Below, piece after piece: positions 1-6,687 of a DNA stretch of 10,431 nt (its first letter is position 1; every line of letters begins with the position of its first letter). The notes beneath the pieces were generated by a model that was given only the letters and a program-made list of their open reading frames with translations, had not been told where the DNA came from and did not search any database. The DNA comes from an uncultured Spirochaetaceae bacterium (GTDB taxonomy: Bacteria > Spirochaetota > Spirochaetia > Treponematales > Treponemataceae): positions 1 through 10,431 of the forward strand of contig CACYDQ010000111.1 of assembly GCA_902773215.1 (NCBI GenBank), written 5' to 3'. The position numbers and the translations under genes are program-made.

Positions 1-1382
1 CCGGCCGCCGCTACAACAACAACTATAATACCGAGCGCAACCTGATGAGGCTTGAGGCCGCGCTGGAAGCGCAGAAGATAGAGAATCCCGAGGAATACGA
101 GTCCAAGCCCCGCCTTCAGATAAACGACCTGACCAAGATGGGCATGGGCGAGCTGAGGGAAAAGGCCTCCCAGTACGGCTTCACGGCTGATGACTTGGCC
201 CCGATGAAGAAGCAGGACCTGATTTTCTCGGTGCTCAAAGCCCACACCGATCACGGCGGCATCATATTCGCGAGCGGATCGCTTGAGATTCTTCCCGACG
301 GCTATGGATTCCTTCGCAGCCCGCAGAACTCCTACCTGCCCGGCCCCGATGACATCTACATATCGCCAAGCCAGATACGCCTGTTCAACCTGAAAACCGG
401 CGACACTGTCTACGGGCAGATACGCAGCCCCAAGGAAGGGGAGCGTTTCTTTGCCCTCCTCCGTGTGGAGACGGTCAACTTCGACGACCCCCGCGTCGCC
501 CAGACCCGCATTCCCTTCGAGAACCTGACACCGCTCTATCCGACTGAGAAGTTCCAGCTGGAGACATTGCCGACGGAGCTTTCCACGAGGATTATCGACC
601 TCTTCGTCCCCATCGGAAAGGGGCAGCGTCTCCTCATCGTCGCCCCCCCAAAGGCAGGAAAGACGACAATCATGCAGAAAGTCGCAAACGCGATAAAGAA
701 AAACTGCCCGAATGTCTATATCATCGTCCTGCTCATAGACGAGCGTCCCGAGGAAGTCACCGAGATGGAGCGTTCAATCGACGCGGAAGTCATATCCTCT
801 ACGTTTGACGAGCAGGCGACCCGCCACGTGCAGGTCGCGGAGATGGTCCTGGAGAAGGCAAAGCGCCTTGTCGAGCACAAGCGGGACGTCGTCATCTTCC
901 TGGATTCCATAACCCGCTTGGCCCGTGCCTACAACCAGACCGTGCCGACATCCGGCAAAGTCCTGTCGGGAGGCGTGGACTCCAACGCCCTGCACAAGCC
1001 AAAGCGCTTCTTCGGTGCCGCGCGCAACGTCGAGGAGGGAGGCTCCCTGACGATTATCTCCACGTCCCTCGTCGAGACCGGAAGCCGCATGGACGAGGTT
1101 ATCTTCGAGGAATTCAAGGGAACCGGTAACAGCGAGATTAATCTGGACAGGAAGCTCGCGGAGAAACGCCTCTTCCCCGCAATCAACATCAAGCGGTCCG
1201 GCACCCGTAAGGAGGAGATGCTCCTTACCGAAGCCGAGCTGCAGCGCATGTGGATTCTCCGCAAAGCCCTCAACGACATGGAGGATGACATCATGCTGGA
1301 GTTCATCATGGACAAGATGCGGAAGACAAAGGACAACACGGCATTCCTGAACGCAATGAATGCCGGCGTGCCGACCGCATAA
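1..1382 (+). CDS. rho: Transcription termination factor Rho (5' end outside window)
   Basis: This is Rho, the hexameric RNA-dependent ATPase/translocase that ends transcription in the cytoplasm. The first full codon is at base 3, and the frame is open to the left edge, so the gene starts outside the window. The in-frame ATG at 45 has no Shine-Dalgarno sequence and is probably internal. Counting from that Met, the Rho N-terminal helical domain is at about 25-65. The cold-shock RNA-binding domain is at about 75-140, with the RNP1-like DGYGFLR. The ATPase core has Walker A APPKAGKT (200-207), the [12 protein letters not shown] stretch (230-241), Walker B VVIFLD (282-287), and the Q/R-loop region from SGKVLSGG to [13 protein letters not shown]. 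The C terminus is complete. The core closely matches the E. coli protein as I remember it. Residues before the Met ([13 protein letters not shown]) show a basic, Asn-rich extension of unknown length. An intrinsic terminator follows the stop codon. Confidence 0.97.
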   Translation, partial: GRRYNNNYNTERNLMRLEAALEAQKIENPEEYESKPRLQINDLTKMGMGELREKASQYGFTADDLAPMKKQDLIFSVLKAHTDHGGIIFASGSLEILPDGYGFLRSPQNSYLPGPDDIYISPSQIRLFNLKTGDTVYGQIRSPKEGERFFALLRVETVNFDDPRVAQTRIPFENLTPLYPTEKFQLETLPTELSTRIIDLFVPIGKGQRLLIVAPPKAGKTTIMQKVANAIKKNCPNVYIIVLLIDERPEEVTEMERSIDAEVISSTFDEQATRHVQVAEMVLEKAKRLVEHKRDVVIFLDSITRLARAYNQTVPTSGKVLSGGVDSNALHKPKRFFGAARNVEEGGSLTIISTSLVETGSRMDEVIFEEFKGTGNSEINLDRKLAEKRLFPAINIKRSGTRKEEMLLTEAELQRMWILRKALNDMEDDIMLEFIMDKMRKTKDNTAFLNAMNAGVPTA

Positions 1383-1406
1383 ACGGGCACAGCCCCGGAA
1401 ACGAAC

Positions 1407-1438
1407 AAAGCCCCTGCCTGAACAGGCGGGGGCTTTTT
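1407..1438 (+). terminator. Intrinsic terminator after rho
   Basis: A 13-bp stem (1407-1419 with 1424-1436, one T-G wobble, GC-rich centre) closes a GAAC loop and runs into five T (1434-1438). It begins 24 nt after the rho stop. The minus-strand transcript from the tRNA pair meets the same hairpin, with an A-C mismatch in place of the wobble and a short T-rich tail, so it may serve both directions. The plus direction is clearly the better fit. Confidence 0.92.
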
Positions 1439-1467
1439 GCATGAAAAGGGGGAACAGAAGGGAGATG

Positions 1468-1540
<73 letters not shown>

Positions 1541-1586
1541 AAACAAGGAATCATCCCACGAAAGGCTTGGGCCCCCACGGGAACTC

Positions 1587-1659
1587 TGGACGATGACGGG
1601 ATCGAACCGCCGACAACCTGGGTGTAAACCAGGTGCTCTCCCAGCTGAGCTAATCGTCC
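1587..1659 (-). tRNA. tRNA-Val(UAC)
   Basis: The minus strand folds into a complete cloverleaf. The acceptor is GGACGAT/ATCGTCC, the D stem GCTC/GAGC, and the anticodon stem CCTGG/CCAGG around loop TTTACAC, giving anticodon UAC. The T stem is GGCGG/CCGTC with loop TTCGATC, and the discriminator is A. No encoded CCA follows. The 5' end is about 12 nt downstream of the -10 box of a near-perfect promoter, so this is the first gene of a two-tRNA unit. Confidence 0.97.
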
Positions 1660-1671
1660 AAGGAACAAGGC

Positions 1672-1701
1672 ATTATATCGAATTTATCCGTGCATTGTCA
1701 A
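1672..1701 (-). promoter_or_regulatory. Housekeeping-sigma promoter of the tRNA-Val/tRNA-Pro unit
   Basis: On the minus strand a consensus -35 TTGACA (1696-1701) and a consensus -10 TATAAT (1672-1677) are separated by 18 nt. The expected start is near 1665, a few bases before the mature 5' end of tRNA-Val. Both hexamers match the sigma-70/SigA consensus exactly, which suits a highly expressed stable-RNA unit. No GC-rich discriminator typical of stringent control is evident (about CCTTGTT). Confidence 0.9.
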
Positions 1702-1740
1702 GCAACTTGCAAAAGTTCGCCTGTTATCATGAAGGATTTG

Positions 1741-1788
1741 TGCCGTACCATTACAAAACACGTTTTGTACTTTGCCAATGATACGGCA
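1741..1788. repeat. Nested inverted repeats downstream of the TraR-like gene
   Basis: The inner 18-bp element (1752-1769) is a perfect inverted repeat of 8-bp arms, TACAAAAC/GTTTTGTA, around AC. Outer arms TGCCGTA (1741-1747) and TACGGCA (1782-1788) bracket it. A third, alternative pairing is TTGCC (1772-1776) with GGCAA (1785-1789). The cluster lies between the stop of the TraR/DksA-like gene and the tRNA promoter on the same strand. It could be an end-of-transcript structure for that gene, or a protein-binding site upstream of the tRNA promoter. No long U-tract follows, so a classical intrinsic terminator is not supported. Confidence 0.6.
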
Positions 1789-1811
1789 ACTGTTATAAAA
1801 GCCAGCTGCTT

Positions 1812-2168
1812 CTAGCGGTTCTGACGGTCAATTTTAGACTGACAGGAAAGGCAGAACGCCACATAAGGAATGGCCTCAAGTCTCCCGCGGGCTATCTCTT
1901 GGCCGCAGGATTTGCAGATACCATATTTGCCGTCCTTTATGCGCTCAAGCGCATTGTCTATCTGTGTCAGCCGTTTGCTGGAAGCTTCGCTCAGAGAGCT
2001 GAGCAGTGTCCCGTCAATCCTGTCGGACGCCCTGTCCGCCTCATCTCCGGACTCCACAGTACCAACCAGGTTATGCATCTGCTCGTTCTGATCCGAAAGG
2101 CTTGCAAGGATCTCATTTCTTTCCTTGATAAGAGCTTCCTTTGTTTTTTCAATAAATTCTTTATCCAT
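1812..2168 (-). CDS. TraR/DksA-family C4 zinc-finger protein
   Basis: This 118-residue protein belongs to the TraR/DksA family, which binds the RNA polymerase secondary channel and tunes initiation at growth-related promoters, often with ppGpp. The N-terminal half is charged and helical (coiled-coil-like) and carries DEADRA, equivalent to the D-x-x-D-x-A tip motif of DksA. The C-terminal half has the four-cysteine finger C-x2-C-x17-C-x2-C (CKSC...CLSC). The ATG at 2168 is chosen because AAGGGG lies 7 nt upstream and family similarity begins there. The frame is open further upstream, but that part overlaps infA on the other strand. It is shorter than E. coli DksA (about 150 aa) and nearer to the short spirochaete and Firmicutes versions. 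It is transcribed divergently from infA through overlapping promoters. The family is certain; that it acts as the organism's DksA is inferred. Confidence 0.93.
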   Translation of the reverse strand: MDKEFIEKTKEALIKERNEILASLSDQNEQMHNLVGTVESGDEADRASDRIDGTLLSSLSEASSKRLTQIDNALERIKDGKYGICKSCGQEIARGRLEAIPYVAFCLSCQSKIDRQNR

Positions 2169-2181
2169 CGTTTTCCCCTTG

Positions 2182-2210
2182 TTGACAATCATTTCAATTT
2201 TGTACATACT
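2182..2210 (+). promoter_or_regulatory. Predicted infA promoter
   Basis: A consensus -35 TTGACA (2182-2187) is followed after 17 nt by CATACT (2205-2210) as a -10. The start would be near 2217, giving a leader of about 54 nt before the infA GTG. The -10 lies in the palindrome ATACTAGTAT (2206-2215) and abuts the -10 of the opposite promoter. Confidence 0.6.
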
Positions 2211-2238
2211 AGTATAGCAAAAAAAACCAAAAAAGCAA
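2211..2238 (-). promoter_or_regulatory. Predicted promoter of the TraR/DksA-like gene
   Basis: On the minus strand TTGCTT (2233-2238) and TATACT (2211-2216) are spaced by 16 nt, giving a start near 2204 and a leader of about 36 nt with AAGGGG before the ATG. The -10 is a good match and the -35 moderate. It occupies the same DNA as the infA promoter, so one polymerase would exclude the other. Confidence 0.55.
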
Positions 2239-2270
2239 TAGTTGCTGTTAAACAAATTCTGGAGGATTTC

Positions 2271-2492
2271 GTGGCCAACAAGGATGAAGCTATTGAGGTC
2301 GTGGGCATCGTAAAAGAGGCGCTTCCGAACACTATGTTCCGCGTCGAGCTGGAGAACAAGCACATTATTCTCGCACACCTCTCAGGCAAGATGAGGAAGC
2401 ATTACATCAGGATAGTTCCTGGTGACAAAGTGAAGATAGAGCTTTCTCCCTATGACTTGAACCGCGGGCGCATCATATTCCGAGAGCGCTAG
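2271..2492 (+). CDS. infA: Translation initiation factor IF-1
   Basis: IF-1 binds the A site of the 30S subunit and works with IF-2 and IF-3 in start-codon selection. The 73-residue product is the usual family length and is almost all S1/OB fold. Family landmarks are all present: [43 protein letters not shown] and the ending GRIIFRER. The start is GTG at 2271: GGAGG sits 5 nt upstream, and the sequence after it (ANKDEAIEV) aligns with known IF-1 N termini, whereas further upstream reading makes no IF-1 sense. It stands alone on the plus strand, divergent from the TraR/DksA-like gene and convergent with the J-domain gene, whose stop codon is 8 bp away. No intrinsic terminator with a U-tract is visible after it. 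Confidence 0.98.
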   Translation: MANKDEAIEVVGIVKEALPNTMFRVELENKHIILAHLSGKMRKHYIRIVPGDKVKIELSPYDLNRGRIIFRER

Positions 2493-2500
2493 GCACGGAA

Positions 2501-3094
2501 TCAGCTGCTCTCTTTCCCCGCGAATATATACTTGAGAGAGCCGAGGGCATCTGAAGCCCCTCGTATCCCTGCTACCAAGCAAATGATGTTTACCGGGAAA
2601 AACCAGTACAGAAAGCGTAACGCCCCGAAGCCGATGAAAGCTTTCAGGGCTCCGTTAAAGAATTTGTGAACGCCATCCGTCCGGGTGGCAGGTTCGCTGT
2701 TTTTCCTGCGCGTCGTCCACGTATAGCTCTTGCCTGCATGCCAGTTCTCGTTGCCGTATCCACCAAAGAAATCGCTGAAAGGATCCCCCGAATAGCCATA
2801 TTCCGTCCCGGAGCTACGCCTGTAACCGTCGTAACCCGTACCGGCCGAAGCACCATCATATGACGGACCGGACTGCGCCGAGGCAGACCCCCCGTACAGG
2901 TCGTACTGCCGTCTCTTGCTCTCGTCACCCAGGACTGAATAAGCAGCGCTCACGTTCTTGAATTTCTCTTCGGCTGACTTGTCACCCGGATTCCTATCCG
3001 GGTGATACTTCATCGCGAGATTCCGATAAGCTTTCTTTATCTCATCGGCGGTCGCCGTCCTGGAGACCCCGAGTGTGGCGTACAAATCATCCAT
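2501..3094 (-). CDS. Small J-domain protein with hydrophobic C terminus
   Basis: This is a 197-residue J-domain protein, a likely co-chaperone that stimulates an Hsp70 (DnaK) ATPase. The J domain occupies about residues 1-66, with the diagnostic HPD at 31-33 in helix II-III context ([10 protein letters not shown]) and the later QYDLYGG. It is not canonical DnaJ: there is no cysteine zinc centre and no C-terminal substrate-binding domains. Instead a Gly/Ser/Tyr-rich linker (about 68-120) leads to a hydrophobic stretch (about 145-176, including [19 protein letters not shown]) that could anchor it in or against the membrane. The start is uncertain. ATG (3094) gives the usual J-protein N terminus MDDLY, but AGGA lies 11 nt before it and only 5 nt before an in-frame TTG at 3100. 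It lies 69 nt (from the ATG) downstream of the Smr gene. The client is unknown. Confidence 0.93.
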   Translation of the reverse strand: MDDLYATLGVSRTATADEIKKAYRNLAMKYHPDRNPGDKSAEEKFKNVSAAYSVLGDESKRRQYDLYGGSASAQSGPSYDGASAGTGYDGYRRSSGTEYGYSGDPFSDFFGGYGNENWHAGKSYTWTTRRKNSEPATRTDGVHKFFNGALKAFIGFGALRFLYWFFPVNIICLVAGIRGASDALGSLKYIFAGKESS

Positions 3095-3163
3095 CTGCAA
3101 ATAATTCCTGTCTTTAACTTACCCAAAAAGCGAATAAAAAACAAGTGAATAATCCGTTATCCA

Positions 3164-3718
3164 TTACCGGACTATGACCCACGTTGCCCCGTTTCCGCCA
3201 TGGTTACGGTCGGGGTGCCCCGAAAGCCCCAGCCGTTTGTCCTGCTCTATGAAGCTCTTGACCATGGGACCGAGCACGGGGTCGCTCCCGTGGGAATGCT
3301 CGCCCTTTCCGTGTATGATGAGCAGCTTCTTGTAGCCCCTCCGCACGCTCGCCGCAACGAACTCATCCAGCGCGGCCCAGGCTTCGGCACGGGTCATCTG
3401 GTGCAAGTCTATCCTGTCCTCCGGCCGCATCTGCCTGAGGTAGCTTATGCTGTGAAGCTTCTCGTTCTCCTCGGCCTCGTCCTGTATCTTGTCCTTGTCA
3501 ACCGTCCCGTAGCGGTTCAGCCAAATTTCCATCGGGTTGGCCCGCCTCTTGTTATCGGCCTCCATCTGCTGCTCGTAGGAGTAGCCCTGCCTGGCGGCCT
3601 CCTTTTCCTCCGCAGTCGGCGCATTGGCCCGCTTGTGGGACTTCTGGGAGGGATTCTTCCTGGCCGCGGCATTCTTCTGCATATCCGCATAGCGCAACAT
3701 CAAGGCATCCATGTCCAT
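3164..3718 (-). CDS. Smr-domain protein (putative nuclease)
   Basis: This 184-residue protein has a C-terminal Smr (small MutS-related) domain, a fold found in MutS2 and in stand-alone DNA or RNA endonucleases. Domain signatures run in order: DLHQMTRAEAW at 104-114 (the D-L-H motif), KKLLIIHGKGEHSHG at 130-144 (the HGKG motif), and NHGGNGATWVIV at 172-183. Residues 1-100 are charged, Lys/Arg/Glu-rich and probably partly disordered, without a recognisable domain. The ATG at 3718 is preceded by GAGG with 8 nt spacing; a second ATG two codons in is possible. It is 42 nt downstream of the Bat locus and 69 nt upstream of the J-protein start, so it may be read from the Bat operon, from its own weak promoter, or both. 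Whether it cuts DNA or RNA here (SmrB-type ribosome-rescue nuclease versus recombination nuclease) cannot be told. Confidence 0.9.
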   Translation of the reverse strand: MDMDALMLRYADMQKNAAARKNPSQKSHKRANAPTAEEKEAARQGYSYEQQMEADNKRRANPMEIWLNRYGTVDKDKIQDEAEENEKLHSISYLRQMRPEDRIDLHQMTRAEAWAALDEFVAASVRRGYKKLLIIHGKGEHSHGSDPVLGPMVKSFIEQDKRLGLSGHPDRNHGGNGATWVIVR

Positions 3719-3745
3719 AAAAAAAACCTCATCCTTCCGGTCGTT

Positions 3746-3773
3746 TTTATATAAACAAAGTTAGCGGACCAAG
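3746..3773 (-). promoter_or_regulatory. Possible weak promoter for the Smr gene
   Basis: On the minus strand a TATAAA (3746-3751) lies 16 nt after CTTGGT (3768-3773). This AT-rich patch stands out in an otherwise GC-rich region and lies just upstream of the Smr gene ribosome-binding site, partly within the end of the preceding gene. The -35 match is poor, so read-through from the Bat genes is equally possible. Confidence 0.3.
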
Positions 3774-5152
3774 ATTACAGAATCGGAGGTAATCCAGCCG
3801 TTGGTGTCGTTGAAGGAGACATAGTACCAGTCCCCTGCCTGCTTGAGAACGAACAGCACGCTCGCAGGAGGCAAGTCGCCTCCCTTCGACAAACCGGCCT
3901 CGGGGATGGGGTAGAGCGTTCCGCCTTTGGAGACGGCGAGCGTGCGCGAAAGACCGGAACCGTACACAATGGACGCCACCGCAAGCAGCACGCCTAATAC
4001 AAGAGAAAAAGCTGCCCGGGCAAAGAATTTGAGCAGAATCAGGATGAGCGCGGCAACAGCCGAGGATACGGAAAAAGCAATCAGAAAAAACAGCATGGGG
4101 CGGCGGCGCAAGGGAGGAAGGCCGTTCCGGCCTAGTTTTTTCTCAAAGGCCTGCCTTTCCTCCATTTCGGCATCAAAGAAAGGAAATGAAGACAGTTCCT
4201 TCTTGTAAAGGGCCGCGAGCATCTCCGCGTCCTCACGGCTGCCCCCCGTCCTGTCCTCCGGAAGGACGGTCTGCCCCTCCATGAAAGACTGCGCAAAAGC
4301 CTTCGGCAGGGCAGGATCTGTCCCCGCTGCATCCGGTGGAGTCCCGGGAACATCGCCGACATGGACTTTTATGGACGGGAACGGCAGGCTGACCAGGTTC
4401 CCGCTGTAGGACAGGACAACAAGGTTCACGGGAGGCAGCTCGAAGTCCCCCGCGACAAGCGGCTGCCAGTCATAGCGTACCGCATCCTGGAAGTCCGGTG
4501 AGAATTCAGCGGTCAGGGGCTGGCCGTCATCCGCGTCCATAAGCCGCTCTTTCTCTATGAACACGGAGTTCTCGGGTATCTCATAGCTTATGGACCTGAC
4601 GGAGGAAGCATACTTGACCTTGACCGTGTAGCCGATATGGGAACCAACGGTAAAGTTCAGCGGCCCCGCCTGGTCGGCCAGCCCGGCCACAGAGACAGAA
4701 AGCTCAGGCTTGAGGAGCTGCATATTCGCCCAGACACGGACGGTCGGAAAAGGGATTTTGAAGAAGCCCTCCTTGGTCTCAAGGTCGGCGGCAAAGAGCT
4801 TGACGCTTCCAGGCTCAGAGAAGCGGACTGTTATCTCGACGTGGGTCCCGTAGCCTTGCTTTGAAGAGGACGGGGGGATGTAGGTGACCTTCTTGATTGA
4901 GACCAGCTCCACGTTGTTCGGTATCGAGTTCAAGTAGACAGATATATCCTCAGGCGGCAAGTAGGCTATGTCCACGGAGAACACTGTGTTGGTCGCGGAG
5001 AACACATAGCCTTCCTGGCACTTGAACGAAAGGGAGCTGAGATAGGCGGCATGGGATGCAGGAAAAGCGCCTGCCCCCGCAAAAAACAGGAGCAGCAGGG
5101 TCAGTAGTCCTGTGCGTCGTCCGACGGCTCTTCTTTCCGCATATTTTTCCAT
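3761..5152 (-). CDS. BatD-like periplasmic beta-domain protein with C-terminal SH3-like domain
   Basis: This 463-residue protein is the last of the six clustered Bat genes. A basic N-region and hydrophobic core (14-30) form a signal peptide with likely cleavage after SHA (about 35). Residues 36-265 look like repeated beta-sandwich domains; the stretch DWQPLVAGDFELPPVNLVV and the later PFPSIKVHV resemble BatD-family repeats. Residues 270-350 are a charged linker. Two membrane segments follow (353-375 and 379-398), and the C terminus (about 405-463, with GDWYYVSFNDTNGWI) looks like a bacterial SH3 domain as found at the end of BatE proteins. Predicted topology puts both the beta domains and the SH3 outside the cytoplasm. 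Start ATG 5152 has AGGAGG 7 nt upstream and overlaps the end of the batB-batC gene by 52 nt in another frame. It seems to combine BatD and BatE modules; the BatD assignment is by motif resemblance only. Confidence 0.8.
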   Translation of the reverse strand: MEKYAERRAVGRRTGLLTLLLLFFAGAGAFPASHAAYLSSLSFKCQEGYVFSATNTVFSVDIAYLPPEDISVYLNSIPNNVELVSIKKVTYIPPSSSKQGYGTHVEITVRFSEPGSVKLFAADLETKEGFFKIPFPTVRVWANMQLLKPELSVSVAGLADQAGPLNFTVGSHIGYTVKVKYASSVRSISYEIPENSVFIEKERLMDADDGQPLTAEFSPDFQDAVRYDWQPLVAGDFELPPVNLVVLSYSGNLVSLPFPSIKVHVGDVPGTPPDAAGTDPALPKAFAQSFMEGQTVLPEDRTGGSREDAEMLAALYKKELSSFPFFDAEMEERQAFEKKLGRNGLPPLRRRPMLFFLIAFSVSSAVAALILILLKFFARAAFSLVLGVLLAVASIVYGSGLSRTLAVSKGGTLYPIPEAGLSKGGDLPPASVLFVLKQAGDWYYVSFNDTNGWITSDSVILVR

Positions 5153-6687
5153 TGCCCTTCCTCCTGCTCCCGGATTATCGAATATATCGCGCTCTCAAGC
5201 GTGCCCTCATGGGTCGACTCCTGGACTTTCTGCATTCCGCCGCCTGACTGCGCTTCCCCGCCGACCAAGGAAAGCTCCAGGTTCACCTTCGCATCCACGC
5301 TGCTCCCGTCAATCAGGAGTGCCTGCCTGAAGAAAGCCGCCGCCGAAGCGTAATCCCCGTTCCGGTGGGCAAGGATGCCCAGGTTATACAGGAGGGCGAA
5401 ACGCACGTCGTCCGGTATGTCGCCGGAAAGCTCCTTAAAACGGTTGGATGCAGCCTCGTTCTCACCCTGCACCAGGTATGTCGTGGCGAGGTCGAACACG
5501 GCGTAGCCTTCCGTAAGGGAATCTCCCCTCCCCTTCGCGCTGTCTATGACGCCAAGGAAGTCCGCGGTCGCATCCGGGTACTCCTTCCTGTTCCACTCCA
5601 GGCTTCCGCCAAGAATCCTCATCCGGTCAGAAAACGCGGACGAGCAGCCGGTCAGGGAAAAGCAGGCGGAAAGGCCCAGCAGGGCAAAAAGGCTCTTCCT
5701 CCGGGCTGCCAGGCTCAGCTCTCCAAAGATGTAGGAGCACACCAAAAGAAGGATTCCCAGCCGGATGAAAAAGTTGTAGCGCTCCACGGCCTGCACCTCG
5801 TAGGAAAGACGCTCCTCGGTACCGTTCCCTGCGGCCTTCAGGGTCTCCAGCAGTCCGAATGCGGAGGACTTCTCAGACGCACGGACGAAGCTCACGTAGC
5901 CCCTGAGCGGCGACAAGGAGGCCAGGTTTTCCAAGCTCTCCGAGCGCAGGCTGGAGTGTACCGTAAGGTCCGGGCCCCCCCCTCCCCCTCCGGCAAGGAC
6001 ATCCGCCCCGTCATCCGTGCCGAAGCCGATGATGGAGACGCTTATGCCGGAAGAGGCAGCCTTGGAAAGCGCGGCGGAAAGGGCCGCATCGGTCTCCTCC
6101 CCGTCCGTGAAGAGCCAGATGTAAGGGGCCTCGGAGCTTTGGGCAGGGAACGACGATATGGCGGTCTCGATTCCCTTGCCAGGGCTGGATCCCTTGGCCG
6201 TCATCAGTGATGGATGCAGGGCCCCTATCAGCGAGCGGGCGGAAGAAAAATCGTCAGTCAGCGGGACCGCGAGAATCCCGTCCCCCTTGGCAAGGACGAC
6301 GGAGACGGAGATGCCCTGCATCCTGTCCAGCAAAGCCCCCGCGTAGGCAGATGCCGCGTCAAGCCGGGTCATGCCCCCCTCGTCCATCGCCATCATGCTG
6401 TAGGAGATGTCGAACACGAAAGAGACCGCCGCCCCCCGCTTCTGGACGGGGACAGACCTGCTGCCCCAGGAAAGGCCGGAACAGGCAAAGATGAAGCAGG
6501 AGAAAGATAGGAAGAGGAACAGCCTCTTCAGGAAGAACTTGAGCCCCGACCGCTTGTCCTCCGGCTCGAACACCGAAGCGAGCGAACGGTAGCGGAAGAA
6601 AGACAGAATCATGAAGAGGAACATCGGAACGATGGCCAGCAGGACGAAGGGCCTCCGTATGGAGAAAGTGGAAAGCGTCTCCAGCAT
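5101..6687 (-). CDS. batB: BatB-BatC fusion: membrane VWA protein with C-terminal TPR domain
   Basis: This 528-residue inner-membrane protein has two N-terminal membrane segments (about 12-31 and 51-71) and a VWA domain (about 86-285). The metal site (MIDAS) is D93-x-S95-x-S97, then GSSPG (166-170) where a Thr is usual, then TDG with D195. A third segment (305-323) ends the BatB-like part. A basic cytoplasmic stretch (AARRK, 327-331) follows, then SLFALLGLSACFSLTGC (332-348), which reads exactly like a lipoprotein signal peptide with lipobox LTGC. Residues 352-475 hold about three TPR repeats, the clearest at 430-462 (YNLGILAHRNGDYASAAAFF); the C terminus is charged. In many bacteria BatB and BatC are separate genes. 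The ATG at 6687 shares its A with the batA stop (TGATG) and has AAGGAGG 7 nt upstream; GTG 6690 is the alternative. A G8 tract lies in the coding strand at 5975-5982. Confidence 0.9.
   Translation of the reverse strand: MLETLSTFSIRRPFVLLAIVPMFLFMILSFFRYRSLASVFEPEDKRSGLKFFLKRLFLFLSFSCFIFACSGLSWGSRSVPVQKRGAAVSFVFDISYSMMAMDEGGMTRLDAASAYAGALLDRMQGISVSVVLAKGDGILAVPLTDDFSSARSLIGALHPSLMTAKGSSPGKGIETAISSFPAQSSEAPYIWLFTDGEETDAALSAALSKAASSGISVSIIGFGTDDGADVLAGGGGGGPDLTVHSSLRSESLENLASLSPLRGYVSFVRASEKSSAFGLLETLKAAGNGTEERLSYEVQAVERYNFFIRLGILLLVCSYIFGELSLAARRKSLFALLGLSACFSLTGCSSAFSDRMRILGGSLEWNRKEYPDATADFLGVIDSAKGRGDSLTEGYAVFDLATTYLVQGENEAASNRFKELSGDIPDDVRFALLYNLGILAHRNGDYASAAAFFRQALLIDGSSVDAKVNLELSLVGGEAQSGGGMQKVQESTHEGTLESAIYSIIREQEEGQWKNMRKEEPSDDAQDY

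Noticed and set aside
2169..2378. N-terminal extension of the TraR/DksA-like protein
   Set aside because: The extra residues would overlap infA and the divergent promoters, and the ATG at 2168 has a proper ribosome-binding site.
2507..2541. GCTCTCT/AGAGAGC inverted repeat as an infA terminator
   Set aside because: The 7-bp arms are separated by 21 nt, there is no U-tract, and it lies in the coding end of the convergent J-protein gene.
5365..6210. A 281-codon plus-strand frame opposite the VWA/TPR gene
   Set aside because: It is antisense to a gene with clear motifs; its composition is basic and low-information, with no supporting ribosome-binding site or promoter.
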